Positions 47,469 to 61,422 are shown, numbered from the stretch's first letter. The stretch: 64,000 bases of DNA from Auricularia sp. M13 (GCA_037042915.1 CM073199.1:1302001-1366000), one strand, 5' to 3'. The notes: a model not told the origin generated them from the sequence alone. Translations and numbers: made by a program.

Positions 47469-48609
47469 TTAGGCGATGATGTCGTACTCCGTGTCGCTTT
47501 TGGTCTGGAAAATCACGCCCTGCTCCATAAGGACGTCCAGCGCCGCGCTTTAAACGTCAACGAATTAGCTAAAACGGACCGAATTAAGTGGCCAGGACGC
47601 ACGCAATGTCGCCAGAGGTCGCGTCCGTGACGTGCGCAATGCCGCGCACGATGACCTTGATCTCCGCGCCGCCGGAGCCGTGGTTCGGGTGCCCCAATAG
47701 GAACTCGCAGATGGCGCGCTGCGTTGGTGGCAGGCTGCCGAACCGCTGCGACGATGCCACCTGCGTCGCCGACGCCGCGCTCGCGCTGTAGGAGCCGAGA
47801 TTCGAACCGCTGGGCGCCGCACCTGCAACTGGTGGCTACGTGCAATGGGTCTTGAGCAACGGCGCAGACTCCAGGGGCAAGATGAGGTACGTACTGGTCC
47901 CTTCTTGTAGAGCAGATGGGACGCGATGACGTCCATGCAGTGGCCGGCGACCTCGTGGTAGTCGGTGACGGGTCGGACGGTGGCGGCGTTGAACTGGCGC
48001 TTGGTGTGGAACGTCTTGAGCGAGCCGATGGCGCGGACGTACATGTCCTCGCTGCGGAACCAAAGTCAGTGGATGGCATGGCAAAGGGAGCGCGGAAGAG
48101 CAGGGACGGACGCAATGTCGTCGTTCTCGGTAAGGGAGGACTGGTTGCTGTCCAGCCAGTAGCGCGCCTCGATCTGGTCTGTCGAGTCCTCGAGCAGGTA
48201 CCGAATGTTCGTGTCCGTGCGGTCAATCTTGAGCACCTTGCCCACAATCGTAATCTGAGCGAGTCATCACGGTCAGCACGGCACTATGAAACGGAACTGG
48301 GCACCGGGCACTGACGCTGGCGATGGCGGCGTCGTCAATGAGAAGGTCGGCGTCGCCGTGCATCTGCTTCGCACCGTTGATCATTCGGATCGTCACAGGC
48401 CGTACCGGCGGCGCGTTCGATTTCTGCAGAGCGCTGGCGCGTCAGCGACCTTGCCATTACGCATTGTGGCGGACAGCGCCAGAGCGAAAAACCTTCGTGA
48501 AGCCGGGCGTACCCTGCGACCCCGGCGGTGTGGCCGTAAACCCGCCGCCGCCACTTGCTTGGCTTCCGCCGGGGAAGTACGAGTTGCCGCTGTAGCCGTT
48601 GTCGCTCAT
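47469..48609 (-). CDS. RFA2: Replication protein A subunit 2 (RPA32, 278 aa)
   Basis: Six exons on the minus strand: 48493-48609, 48316-48423, 48112-48254, 47895-48051, 47603-47835 and 47469-47547. All introns are GT-AG and phase-consistent. The Ser/Gly-rich N-terminus (MSDNGYSGNSYFPGGSQ) is the regulatory phosphorylation region. The OB fold reads PVTIRMINGA, ITIVGKVLKIDRTDTNIRYL, LEDSTDQIEARYWLD and DMYVRAIGSLKTF. The C-terminal winged helix includes RAICEFLLGHPNHGSGGAEI and LDVLMEQGVIFQTKSDTEYD. It is part of the heterotrimeric ssDNA-binding complex for replication and repair. Confidence 0.93.
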
Positions 48610-49113
48610 GGTTGCGAGAGGAAGGAAGCGGAGTGTCGGACTTCCAAGTCGCGTTCACCCGTGTTTTGATCGAAATCCAAATGTCAACAAGACTGGTATT
48701 AGAAGACAACACCTTCTACGGACATCATGTTCGCCGATGCTTTTACATGCGATAAACTTTCATTGGTGATTGCGACATCTGCATGTGGAATATATTCATA
48801 AACTACTGTACCCTTCCCCGAAATTCGCTTGGGCCCTTGCGATGGGTACTGGTGTAAACCCTACTTTTCGCGCATACCTCAAACTTCGGGTACTAGACCG
48901 TTCCGTTGAACCGCCGCAGTTCTTCCTGTCGACGCATAGACAGGTCATAAGAAGATTGCGATGGTATTTCTTGAACAGGCTCGTACGTCGCCATTGAACC
49001 TTGAACAGCGACTCAAACATTGCACAACCAGAAACCATTGTATTTCCCATGTATCAAACACCAGAAGAACAGAGATCGGATGACAGGAGAACGGTGAATC
49101 GTGGCAATATGCT

Positions 49114-50575
<1,462 letters not shown>

Positions 50576-51860
50576 CGTCAGGACCGTTTCAAGCTGTGAG
50601 ACCCAGTAGCAAGTGAGCGACTGCTGAAGCCATCCTTTTCAGAGATGCTAGGTTTTATACCTTTTCCTCGTCCCTGCCGTACGCATTGGGCCGTCGGGTA
50701 TGAAGGATGTGAAAAGATTCCAAAAGCGAAGGACCAATGCGACGCTAGGCATTACGATTCCAGAAACCGTGCATACTGATGCAGATCCTCAGCCGAAAGG
50801 CCAAGACCTCGTGAATCAGGAACAGCCTGCGAGCCGTGTAGTGTTGTTCGACCTTTCACCCGGCTGGAAACAAGGATGAAGCACATCCGAGTGTACACAA
50901 CGAATGGAGTGCGTTAGAGAGTGAGCAGGTGCGGCTAGAATGCCGGACCCTCGGTTATGGACCCCGAGTTGTTGCGCTCTTCCTCAATGGAGAGCGGACG
51001 CAGACAGCGGATCCAGGTTTCCCCTCGAACATTCGCGGGAAGAGCTACCACTCGGGAAGATACCAGTCAGCCGTACCCAATGCGCAGGCAGGGATTTGTC
51101 ACAGCGCGTAGAGCCGGGATGCGGGATACCGCTCGGGAGGGTTTCAGGGCTGTGAGGCACGGTCGAACTCCCAAGAGGAAACCTAGCCATCCTAAAGCTG
51201 CCTGTGAGGCTCAAGGCAGAATGCGTTTGAAACGTTACCAGAGAGAACGACTTAAAATAGGTCCAGCTATGAATAGTTGCTGTAAAGCAACCGCAACTCC
51301 TCCCAAGACGCAAGCACGGACAGAGCGCACATGAGATCAAGAAGAAAGCCAGTACGATGTCGTATTATCATCGTTGGAGAGCAATGCAGCGCCATAGAGT
51401 CGACGCCGTTTTCAAAGCATCGTGTGAAATAATCATCCTGTAAGGTATCTGAAGTGTCCGCCAGAAAATTGCTGTGAGCTTTCACAGGTACAGTTGCCAG
51501 CCACCGGCATTCCCAATACGTCCTGCCCAGGCCTGGTACCAGATGTGGTAGCGCCGACCCGGAGTGCACGTCCACGAGAAAGGTGGACGCAAACAGAAAA
51601 CCGTGAGCAGGAAACAGAAGACGTGTCCAATCGTACAAGGGGCATTACGCGTTTTTGGCCTGAGGTATCAGCCAAACTGCGATGTCCGGAGCAGCTCAAG
51701 GGCCCATGGACCGAAACGGGCGCGGCGGAGAGCAATACCCCCTCAGAAAGACGTCCAGAGCATCAAATGCGCGAGTTATGAGTGGTTGTGAGCGAAGGTA
51801 AGCTCGTGCAGCGCATGGACCGTGGCCAAGGTAGTCAACTTCCGGGCCGCACCGATCCGC
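50576..51860 (-). repeat. Upstream region of peroxidase 2, homologous to 43473-44710
   Basis: Same order of matching blocks as upstream of copy 1. Homology ends near 51860 after a caacttccgggccgc block. A T-run at 51900-51912 follows. No gene is seen to 52136. Confidence 0.85.
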
Positions 51861-52136
51861 GGGTGCTCTGGGCATTGCGAGGACAGTATCATATGGGCGC
51901 TTTTTTTTTTTCTTCGTGCGCACAACATGCGCAGTTCATGGCGATTGACAGCGAATGGACAGCATTTCAGTATTTGAATACCATTTGACTATTCGGCGGA
52001 CAGGTTCTCCGCGGAGCGTAACCACGTTTTGGACGGTAGCGACGACGCGAGCGGCAATGACAGAGGAAAGGGCATGACATTTGCACCAAGAAACGTCGGA
52101 TGTTCAAGATTGGGCGCAAAATGCCCATAAGTGATC

Positions 52137-55126
52137 TCATGTGGCCGCGGTATCCGTCAACGTTGGATCATACTCGAAGGTCTGCCCCGTCCATGCATAA
52201 TAACGTTTTAATCTGGTTCCAATCCTATACAGATCGCGGTGAGTCGCGTGAACAAGATATCCTAGCCAAGACAGTGTGCACATACCATTTCATGAGCCTT
52301 GGGTGCAATATTGCATCGGGGTGAGGCTATAGCGGGTATATCAGACCTGAGGGCGACGCGGACATCGAGAGACAGGCATACGCGGTGGAAAGTGATAGGC
52401 CGCGCCGTCTGTGCTGGGGGGTCGAATCGCACCGACGACCCAGCGGTCTGTACGACCTCAAATCCGATCCGCTTCATGGCCTTCTCGAACTGCTCCCAGC
52501 GCACGACACCGGTCTTGGGCATCGCCTCACCGCCGTCCGCAGTCTTCTCTTTATACCCCAGAATTTGGCGGAAGACCTGGGAACAGCGTCGTCCAACGTT
52601 AACGCAATGTCGATAAGCTACAACGGGACTCACCATGAGGTTCTTTTTGCCGAGCTTGAAACGCGACGGCAGCACAGCTGGATACTCCTCGACCTGGTCC
52701 TCAGTCTCTGGCAGGACCGTCTTGGTGACATCTTGCAGACTGGCCTTGACGTCCGCGAAGCTGAGCTCGCCGCGCGTCTTAGGCTTTTCCTTCGGCGCGT
52801 TCTCGTCGGCCTCGCGCGCCGCTGCGTGGCCCGACTGGGCAGAGGATTCCGCTGCGCCTGCGGTGGGGATGGACTGAACGTATTCGGCTGGGGGAGCTGG
52901 TGCCGGCGAGCTCTTGGGCACGCCTGCGGTGTCGTCATCGGCGGAGTCGTCGTCCTTGTCCTCAGGTCCCCTGCAATATGGGCGGTCCGGGTCCTCGGGG
53001 TCGAACAATCCAAAGGTGCGGGCGACAAGGCCCTTGCCGTTGGGAGTCTTGAGGTCGAGCTCGGCGGCGCGCTCCCATTGCCACTCATCGCAGGCGGCCC
53101 ACTGGTTGTTCACCATTTTGACGAGTATAGGGTCTTGGAACACGGTTGCTTCCTCGTCTGCAGTCACGGCCGTCATGGAGCCGATCTTCATCTTGTGCAT
53201 CCCGATGAGCAAGAAAGCCATCTGCATGAGCTCCCTGGGGTTCATGTTCTCAGTAAAGACCACACCCATCCATGTGTCGATGATATTCCCCACGAGACTG
53301 TTGCATAGCTTGGCACCCTGGCTCATGCCCGGCAGCGAGCCGCTGTCAGGCATCGTGCGAAGCAGTCTGGGGTTCATGGGGAGAAACTCCTGTTCGAAGA
53401 GGGCTTTGTCGGCACCTCTGAGGCTTGGGACATCATCTGCCATCTTGAATAATCGCTTGCCGAAAGCCGAATGAAGCATCATCGATGTAAATTTCCACGC
53501 TGTAACTCTTGTCAAGAAAGTCGACACCGAAAAGAAAAAGGCGCAGCCTACAGACGGCAACATCACCAAGGACTTGCCACGCAGTCTCGCTGAATTTCTT
53601 CTTGTCCTCAGGATTTTGCGCCTACATAATGTGAGGACAGATGGACGGATCGGAATGTGGTGAGCTTACAAAATGAGTTTGAAGGGCATCGAAAGCAGCG
53701 CCGGGATGGCCATGAGCGTCCGTGAACATGTGCGCCACCTTGGATTCAATGCTGCCAGGGCTGAACTGCCTGAGACTGTTCCTATCCGGCAGCATGCGTA
53801 GGAAGCCATTATTGTCCTGCAATCATGTTAACGCAGGAATGAGACGTCCAGCTATTAGTCGCTCACTCTAGAGGCTTTGACATATTTTGTGAAATGAGGA
53901 TCCTTCACAACAGTCTGGCAAGCAAGCGACCAGTGCAGGCTGGTATAGCTCTGGGCCAAAAATTGCACGGAAAGCAAGCGCCACTTGAGGGCAGCGTCGG
54001 TCTTGCACACGCGTTCAATGGCGGTAGACGTCGTAAGACCGCGCTTCGCTAGATCCTCGAACAATGTAGCGGCACGATACCAGAGGACGTGAGCAATCTT
54101 GAGCCCATTTCCAGAATATTTTTAGTCCCGCATCCTCCTTGCTGGAATGCGTACCTGCATTAGATGCAAACGCGAGCGCCATGCAGCGCAGAGGTTCATT
54201 TGCATAAAACTTGAGCCATCCTGAACGGATCTGATCTCCTCTGGATGTGGAATGGTGGATTCGGCCCGCCGAAATATACCTTGAAGGAGTGTCACGCTGT
54301 CCGAATGCCACTGCTCCAGCGTGTCTCGCGTCTTATCCTGTGCGGGTATTCAGTCATAGTACCGAAACAACGGCCATACGAACATATTCAGACAAAGCGA
54401 TCCGCCTCATCTCCTCCCAGTCCTACGAAGTCATAAGCAGCGGCCAATTTGAGATAAACGTCGACGAACCATGTCACCAGCTCTGCTGCCGTCTATGAGT
54501 GCCTCTACCTTGGGATTAGTTTTGCAACTGGTTGAGATGACGGTTCAGATACCATGCAATCGCTGGGAGCTCAAATATCAGACGCGGTTTCACGCTAGGC
54601 TGTACATTACTTGCAGCATTCCAAAGTGCCGCAGGTTCGCCTCTCCGTCGCTTTATGGGAGCCTTGGCCCGCTCGGGTTCACAGAGATTATTGTGAGCCG
54701 TAAAGGTGTGATACATTTTCAGCGCTTGTTCGCTAACGCCGAGCTCTGCCTGGAGATGTAGTGAGCGCCAGCTAATCCGCGGAAACAGGAACCCACAGCT
54801 GCCATTGCCCAATGCTGCATGTTCCCTTCAAAGTCAGGCTCCCGAATCAGATGCTGAAGAGGACCAGGAGGCCTGTTACACTCTGCGAGCACTTCTTCGT
54901 AGTCCTTGTCGTCGGCGTATTTGTCGCGCAGCCTGTTTGCTAGGGTAAGTAGATGTACAGCCAGAGCCTCGCGAACTTCACCATTGACGGAACTCAGCTT
55001 GACCTTGCTCGGTCTTGCAGTACGCAACGCCATTAGCGAACCACCTGGATGACTGTAAGTGAGCAAAAGCATGCCGGGTTGTACGCTGTCTGAGCGCACT
55101 CTGCGACCCAGGGCGTCGTCCCCCAT
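52137..55126 (-). CDS. Large helical fungal protein with a HicA-like C-terminal domain
   Basis: A multi-exon gene reads on the minus strand from ATG 55126 to TGA 52137. Well-supported exons include 54797-55126, 54606-54749, 54394-54492, 54280-54337 and 54155-54238, then exons around 53,870-54,080 and 53,680-53,820, and the long frame about 52,350-53,450. The N-terminal two thirds is alpha-helical (e.g. AELVTWFVDVYLKLAAAYDF; LKWRLLSVQFLAQSYTSLHW). The C-terminus reads RWEQFEKAMKRIGFEVVQTA, GSSVRFDPP, ITFHRPHPD and LKRYYAWTGQTFE. The GF-x-x-x-Q-x-x-GSS-x-x-F and HxPHP spacing is like the HicA mRNA-interferase/dsRBD fold. The junction near 54,090-54,154 does not keep frame with GT-AG ends. It might be two genes, with a second start at MADDVPSLRG (about 53,443). 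Confidence 0.7.
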
Positions 55127-55821
55127 TTCTTTGCACGGTCACGATGTAGCTGCGCTGATTCGCTACGCGATGGATGCTCCTCAGCGTCGCGCACTGGTAC
55201 AGTGAGACTGCTTACGCGTTAGCGCCACCCTCAGCCACAATAGGTTCACTGGCGGACGAGGGTCCAGCGCGCTTTTTCTTATGCTTGCTTTACGCGTCGT
55301 TCAATGTAAAGGTGAATATCAGAAGACAGCAAGCGACGCACTTGGACCGCGGAGGCATGTACACGTGCTGGACGTCCTGAACACGAGCAAAACCAGCCCG
55401 TATCCCGAACTCCGACTCGGACGAATGTGACGAGTCTTCGACATCCTGTTGCCCAGAAATGGAGAATACACATTTTCTAGGTATCTCGCAATATCTCAAA
55501 GGCAAGCTGGCTTAATAATATTCAATGGACAACATCATCCGCGGAAGCAAGGCTCCGCGGGAAACATTTGGACAACAGCTCCCTCAAACCTCACACACAC
55601 GCTTGCTTTTGGTACTTTCGGTGTTGTCAGGAGTTGGGAGTCAAAAATTGTAGACGTCCAAGCTGCAATCATGGCTTCGGGGCGCGACTTTCGCGGCATG
55701 CTCAACTGGAACGGAGGAAGGATCGCGGTCAGGGCTACGAGACCATATACTGTTCTGTATTAGTCGCAGCATAAAAATACTGCGTAGCATTTCGACAGCT
55801 ACCGCTTGCAGAGACACTCGT

Positions 55822-56863
55822 TCATAAGCACTGCGAGTACTGTTTGATGGCATTAGTTGTGCGTTCAGTCTCTAGAGAACTGTACTCACGTAGTCATTTT
55901 GCTTCTGGCATGTGTAAGGCGCAGCGCACACCGTCGGTCCCGTGTAGCCTATTCGCGGCATGAGTACTGACTACAGGAAAGGAGGTAAAGCTCAACCCAC
56001 CGATTCCTCCACATTGACCGTAGTGTGCGACAGTACCACCGGTAGGCGGAGGACTAGTCGTCGGGGTCGAGGTGCTGGTCGTCGGCGAGCCGCCTCCACC
56101 TCCGCCACCGCCGAGCGCAGCGTTGAGCTTGTTGCGGACGAAAGTGAGCGCAGCCTGGCCGTACGTGCTGCCGTAGCCCTGGTGGACCTGCTGGTTGTTG
56201 CCGTTGCAGCAGTATGGGTCGGGGGCGTCGCAGTACGACTGGATGTTGCTCGCATACGGGCACTGGAATCCTGCGGGGCGAGGAGCGAACTGCATAGGAC
56301 GTCAGTCATTACGAGCGGATACGAAAGAGTGGACGCACGCCGGACGCTTGGCAGGTCCCGACGTTGTACGGCAGGCCAGGGATGTGGCGCGGGTCACCCA
56401 TGAAGATGGCTGCCTTGATTTGCGCCTGAGCCGCCGTGGAAAACGGGATTCGCGTATCGGACAAGCCGACGTTGGTGTCGCCTCCTCCGCAGTAAGCGTC
56501 ATCGAAGACCTGGCCGCCCTGCGAGTAGCCCACGAGGACGAGCAGCGAGTTCGGGCAGCGCTGGTTGAACGAGTTGACCGCGCTGGTCACGGCTGCGACG
56601 CCCTGGACGACGGAGTTGGCGTAGCTCACGCCGCCGCACTGCGCCTGGCCGCCGCATGCAGGGTAGTTGATCGCCTCGGCCGTCGCGCCGGGGAAGGCGC
56701 TGATGATCGAGTTCACGACGGTGCCAGAGGAACCATAGCCAGCTGGGGCCGTGGTCTCGCGAGCGCCGAAGATGTGAATCTGCGGGCACGACTGTGCGCT
56801 GACGCCAGAAAGTGCACCGAGAAGCACGACAGTAGCGACGCTGAGTGCGGACATGTCAGGCAA
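55822..56863 (-). CDS. CE5 acetylxylan esterase/cutinase with CBM1 (296 aa), copy 1
   Basis: Exons on the minus strand are 56339-56863, 56001-56289, 55890-55948 and 55822-55839. Introns are 49, 52 and 50 nt. A signal peptide ([19 protein letters not shown]) is followed by the CE5 domain: [22 protein letters not shown], nucleophile GYSQGG, then [12 protein letters not shown] (catalytic Asp) and VHQGYG (catalytic His). A Gly/Ser/Thr/Pro linker leads to a CBM1 ([20 protein letters not shown] ... YYSQCL) that binds cellulose. The motifs favour acetylxylan esterase, deacetylating xylan outside the cell, over cutinase. The ATG at 56854 is an alternative start. The usual CBM1 Trp is Tyr (GGYTGP). 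Confidence 0.93.
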
Positions 56864-57580
56864 TGAGCCAGAAAGCGGTCGTCAGCACATGCGGGGCGCT
56901 CATGGCCCATTTTATCGTGGACGATGGCAGAATCCCGGATAGTAGTCGTCGACGTCCTCATCGTCAGGTGACGCTCGGGTGTTTGTCGCGCTTGATTTGC
57001 TATGTGAAATAGAGACCTGACTCCACGCCTGTCAGTATTCCGTGTACATTGACAGATGCAAGCTGCACTCACTCCAGTCTGCACTCAGGTGCGGTAGGTC
57101 GCTCCCGGTAATGGATGGTCTGCTTTATAAATGCTTTCCCGGGATTGAAGAACTTGCGAAGCCTACTGAAATCTCATACTTGAGCCGAGTGCAGGATACC
57201 GCATTTCCCACGGTGAACATCACGTTTAGATAGGTTCGCTGAGCGCATGAGGATCCACGTGCTGGGGAAGGTGGGGAAAGAAACGTGACGAAGCAGTCAA
57301 TTTCTCCGAGAATGCGTCCCGACCAGCCCCGTGCTCTCGGAATGACTCGGGCACAGGGAAGACGTCGCATGCCAAGCTCTTCGACTGACACGTGGATTCA
57401 AGCATCCGAGGCGCTGTGCGTTCCGGATGTACATAGAACTTGCAATCTTGGCATTATCTTTGCTCGTTTGAGAGGATATGGGTGTATAATTTGAAGTCTT
57501 CTGGATGCACGATAGGGACGCCACACTGTGGTCGACGCCCCGAAGATAGTATAAACATCGAGGTGTCATCCTAGAGACAA

Positions 57581-58635
57581 TTACAGGCACTGCGAATAGT
57601 CTGAAAATCGTCAGAGGCTTCGTCGCCGCAGAGGTAGTGTGCAACTCACAAGCATTGGCCGCCTGGCAGGTGAACGGCGCAGCGCAAACGGTCGGGCCAG
57701 TCCAGCCTGGGGTAGTAGCATGAACAAACTATGTCGCGTAGAAAGCGAGCAAAAGCTCACCCTGACCACCGCACTGTCCCCAGTGGGGAACGGTCTGGCC
57801 GGTCGGCGGGGGCGGCGCGCTGGTTGCGGTGGAGGTGGGCGGGGGCGTGTTGGTGTTGGCCGGCGACGACGGGCTCGTGCCGTTCATCGCGGCATTGAGC
57901 TTGCCCTTGACGAACGCGAGCGCCTGTGCGCCGTACTCGTTCGCGTAGCCCTGGTGGACGTTCGCGTCGCTGCCGTTGCAGCAGTACGGGTCGGCCGAGT
58001 CGCAGTACGACTGGATGTTCGTTGCGAACGGGCACTGGAAGCCCGCTGGGCGCGGTGCGAACTGACAGTTGCATAATGTGTCAGCAACGGTCGATATGGA
58101 AGTGGAAGGGAGGCATGCTTACTCCGGAGGCCTGGCAGGTGCCGACGTTGAAGGAGAGGCCGGGGATGTGGCGCGGGTCGCCCATGAAGATGGCCGCCTT
58201 GATCTGCGCCTTGGACGCATCGGTGAGCGGGTATGCCGTGGCCGAGAGCCCCTCGTTGGTGTCGCCGCCGCTACAGTACGCGTCGTCGAAGATCTGGCCG
58301 CCCTGCGAGTAGCCGACGAGGACGAGAAGGGTGTTGGGGCAGCGCTGGTTGAACGAGTTGACCTGGCTGGCGACCGCCTGCACGCCCATGATGACACTGT
58401 TGGCGTAGCTGACGCTGCCACACGACGCCTGCCCGCCGCACGCGGGGTAGTTGATTGCCTCCGACGTCGCGCCCGGGAATGCGCTGATGATGGAGTTGAC
58501 AACCTGTCCCGCAGTGCCGTAGCCAGGCGGCACCGTCGTCTCACGCGCACCGAAGATGTGGATCTGCGGACACGATTGGGCGTAGGCGGAGAGGGCGCCG
58601 AGAAGGATGGCAAGCGAAGACGCGCGGATGGACAT
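57581..58635 (-). CDS. CE5 acetylxylan esterase/cutinase with CBM1 (296 aa), copy 2
   Basis: Exons on the minus strand are 58123-58635, 57761-58061, 57650-57706 and 57581-57600, the same layout and length as copy 1. A signal peptide (MSIRASSLAILLGALSAYA) is followed by [33 protein letters not shown] and VHQGY. A Pro/Thr/Ser linker and a complete CBM1 ([20 protein letters not shown] ... YYSQCL) with the aromatic binding residues follow. It is a head-to-tail paralogue of copy 1, about 720 bases away. 58,640-60,050 contains no gene I can support. Confidence 0.93.
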
Positions 58636-60345
58636 TTCGGATGAGGCTGGGTGGATGCAAGGCAAGAGCTTGGGGTGAAACCGTTCAGTCCGTCGCCCTC
58701 GTTATATCCAATGCGCTGGGGATATGTCGAGGATTTGTCGTCGACGTGCAGAGGTCATCTGGTCGCCCATTGTCCGTCACCCCACTCCAGTTTCCTGTCT
58801 GGAATAGCACTCCACGTCCTTTACGGCTGCATCTGTAGGCAGTATCGGCCGATCGCCTGTTGGCAGGACGTCAAAGAGGCCAATTTTGTCCATTCAACCC
58901 TCGTGGCATCGGCTGCGATAGGTCGACACATGTGCGCGTCTCGCAATAGGCTCTGTCCGGTGCCAACACAACAGGGCTCGTGGTCGCCAGCAGGGATAGT
59001 CCACGGCATAGCATCTGTGGGGCGTGGAAGGGAAGATGTTGGTTTCCCCGAGTGCTCACGGCTGCGATAGTTCTATAATTGCTGTAAGGTGCAATAAGCA
59101 AGCCAGCAGCCCAATATCCCGAAATTGCGCTCTGTCTGGTCGCGAATATAATCAGGCTCTAGAGCATAGCGCATTGACACGAGGACGAAGAGCGCCCAGC
59201 CCATATAAACAGGTCATGGAATATTGAGTGAATTGCCTCGAGTTTCAGCGTCACCACAGCCGAGACGGCAACCTTGGCCTCAGAAAATCGGAGTGCAGAG
59301 TACGCATCCAATTTAGCCGGGGGAATGCGGAAAGAACAACAGGAGTTGGGCTATTTGGGTCGGGGTATCTTTCAGATAAGCGACGCGACAGGTTTCGAGT
59401 CAAGAACGCGCGGAGTTCGGTGAACCTTATTCGTCTGCTCTTTTCCCTTCCATCCACACCTCGACTGTCCACCAAGCCGACTCCGAACCCTTCGCCTCAA
59501 CTGCTATAGCTGCATAGTGAGTGCCTTGCCTCTACTGTTCTCTCTGTGATGAACCATTACGGATGTAAATGAGCTTTGCTCGACTTGTCCGAGAGCGCAT
59601 AACCCCATGTGGATGTTTCCGTTGCCTTCCTTCTGATCCTTGCCCTCGTGCTACCTGCTCTTGCCTATGCTGACCTTTATCTTGCAGGTTATCTACCTAT
59701 TCGCATTGCACACGTCCCTCATTCGAGCATAGTTGGCGATATTCTCGCGTATTTTGACATTTCTGCTTCGCTACCATAATTCCATGCATGAACGTAATCC
59801 ATTTTTTTTTTTTTCCTGTGCTACACTCATCGTTGCATGTGCCTTGGCCGCTATCTGGGGTTTTGGGTTGTGAGGACGTGGACGCCAGAGAGGACGAGAA
59901 TACTTGCGAACTGCAGTCGGCACGCATGCGTAGAGGCCGAGGCCCTGAGGATGCGGTTGAATCCAGCAGGCAACGCGATCCTCGACGAACTTTGAAGTGA
60001 ACGTTGAATCGGAATAAGGACCCCCGCATGCTGCCTTCGTCCTACGTCTACCACCAATGTCGTACACTGAGCTATATGCGGCGCTGCAGCAGGCGCTGTA
60101 CCCTGTCGTGGCTACTCACCGCCCTCGACGCACCGAAAGATTGTGAACCAGACTTGTTCCAGCAACTTTCGTTAACGCTGCAAGTGGATAAGGCTTTTTT
60201 CGACGCTGATCAGCCTGCTGCGCTCCAGTTGGCCAACCACTTCAACTCGCTGATACCGTCTGGTGCAGCCTCTGCGACTCCAATCCGCATTCCAGAAACC
60301 TTTCCGACAGAAGATGTTTGCTGTATTGCCTCGGAAGAAGACACC

Positions 60346-60357
60346 CTATGCAACTTG

Positions 60358-60362
<5 letters not shown>
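60346..60362. repeat. Target-site duplication, left copy (17 bp)
   Basis: ctatgcaacttgggctc, identical to 61406-61422, directly borders the T-run. Confidence 0.93.
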
Positions 60363-60397
<35 letters not shown>

Positions 60398-61405
60398 GTG
60401 GTGGTGCTTAGTGTTACGAATTCATATATAATATGATCTTCACACATACGTCAAGGTAGAGGCTCAGGACTCTTTGCCACCGCTGGGGAAATGCTTTATG
60501 CACTTCAAACTGTGTGTGGGACTCCGGCAGTGGCTGTAGTCAAGGACTACAGTCTGGTGGGCGATCAATATTGCCGATACCCACTAAAACCCCAGGTTCT
60601 CTGTCTGAGCATAGTTGATTTAGATGCATGTGCAAGGGCGTGTCCTGCCAGGTTTGTGAGACAAGTTTTCGTGGCAAGGAGTTTTTGTTATGTGCAAACT
60701 CAGACATATAAAAGTCTAGACGCATGCGTTGCTCAATTGTGTATGTCCATTTGTGGTGAATTTCCCGGTCTGTGGGTAATACAGTGGGATCCTGATTATT
60801 GAATAGGCGCCTGCATCGTATTTTCCAGATAAGGTGTGCAGACTCTGAGATCAGGATGCGGTAAAGTCTATTTGTTGCATGAAGTTTTTTATTGTCTATT
60901 CCCTTAAACTCTATTTGTGCACATGAGAGAATTGTGGCGAGGGAGGGAGTTGGCCAGTAAGGGTGTTTTTTCTCCCAGAACTGTTTTGCTAGAGACCAGA
61001 TTTGCGCTTGGCCATTACCAGGGCATTCTGTTAGTATATGTTCCATTGACTCTTCGCATTCGCACACAGGGCATATTGCACGCTGCTCTTTCTCAGGAAC
61101 ATGTGACCAGTCGCGCCCTATTTTGTATGCACCATGGAATAATTTCCACATATAGTCACGCACTGGGCGTCTCAGATCCTTTGTTCTGATGGATTTCCAT
61201 AGTTTATCATCTGGAACAACATCACCAGATACTTCAGCATTTGCACATCTTGCCATTTCAATGTTCAATAGTGTGCGCTGTCTTTCAGGAACATTTTTTA
61301 GTGCCAGGATCTGCTTGTACGCAGTAGCCTGGGAGAGACTTTGTAGTTTAATTCCCCGTGTATCAAAATCTGCAGGGTAGTTGATATCAACTACATCAGG
61401 ATTCA
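60363..61405 (-). mobile_element. 5'-truncated LINE (Tad1-like non-LTR retrotransposon)
   Basis: 1,043 bases between perfect 17-bp duplications. On the minus strand it ends in a poly(A) tail (34 T residues at 60363-60396 on the plus strand). These are the marks of target-primed reverse transcription. Only the 3' end of the element is present. Confidence 0.92.
60540..61405 (-). CDS. C-terminal part of LINE ORF2 (after reverse transcriptase)
   Basis: The frame is open from the truncation point to a stop at 60540. It contains helical segments (LWKSIRTKDLRRPVRDYMWK), then the zinc-knuckle-like CPVCECEESMEHILTEC (C-x2-C-x7-H-x4-C). Further Trp-rich helices follow (e.g. LYRILISESAHLIWKIRCRR). This C-terminal region is typical of fungal Tad1-clade LINEs. 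The endonuclease and reverse transcriptase domains are missing. Confidence 0.82.
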
Positions 61406-61422
61406 CTATGCAACTTGGGCTC
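61406..61422. repeat. Target-site duplication, right copy (17 bp)
   Basis: Identical to 60346-60362. Confidence 0.93.

Noticed and set aside
47800-47820. gattcgaacc string resembling a tRNA T-loop
   Set aside because: It is part of RPA2 exon 5 and has no tRNA arms around it; no tRNA gene was found in the window.
52385-53308. 307-codon plus-strand frame
   Set aside because: Antisense to the large helical protein gene.
56195-56866. 223-codon plus-strand frame
   Set aside because: Antisense to the CE5 esterase.
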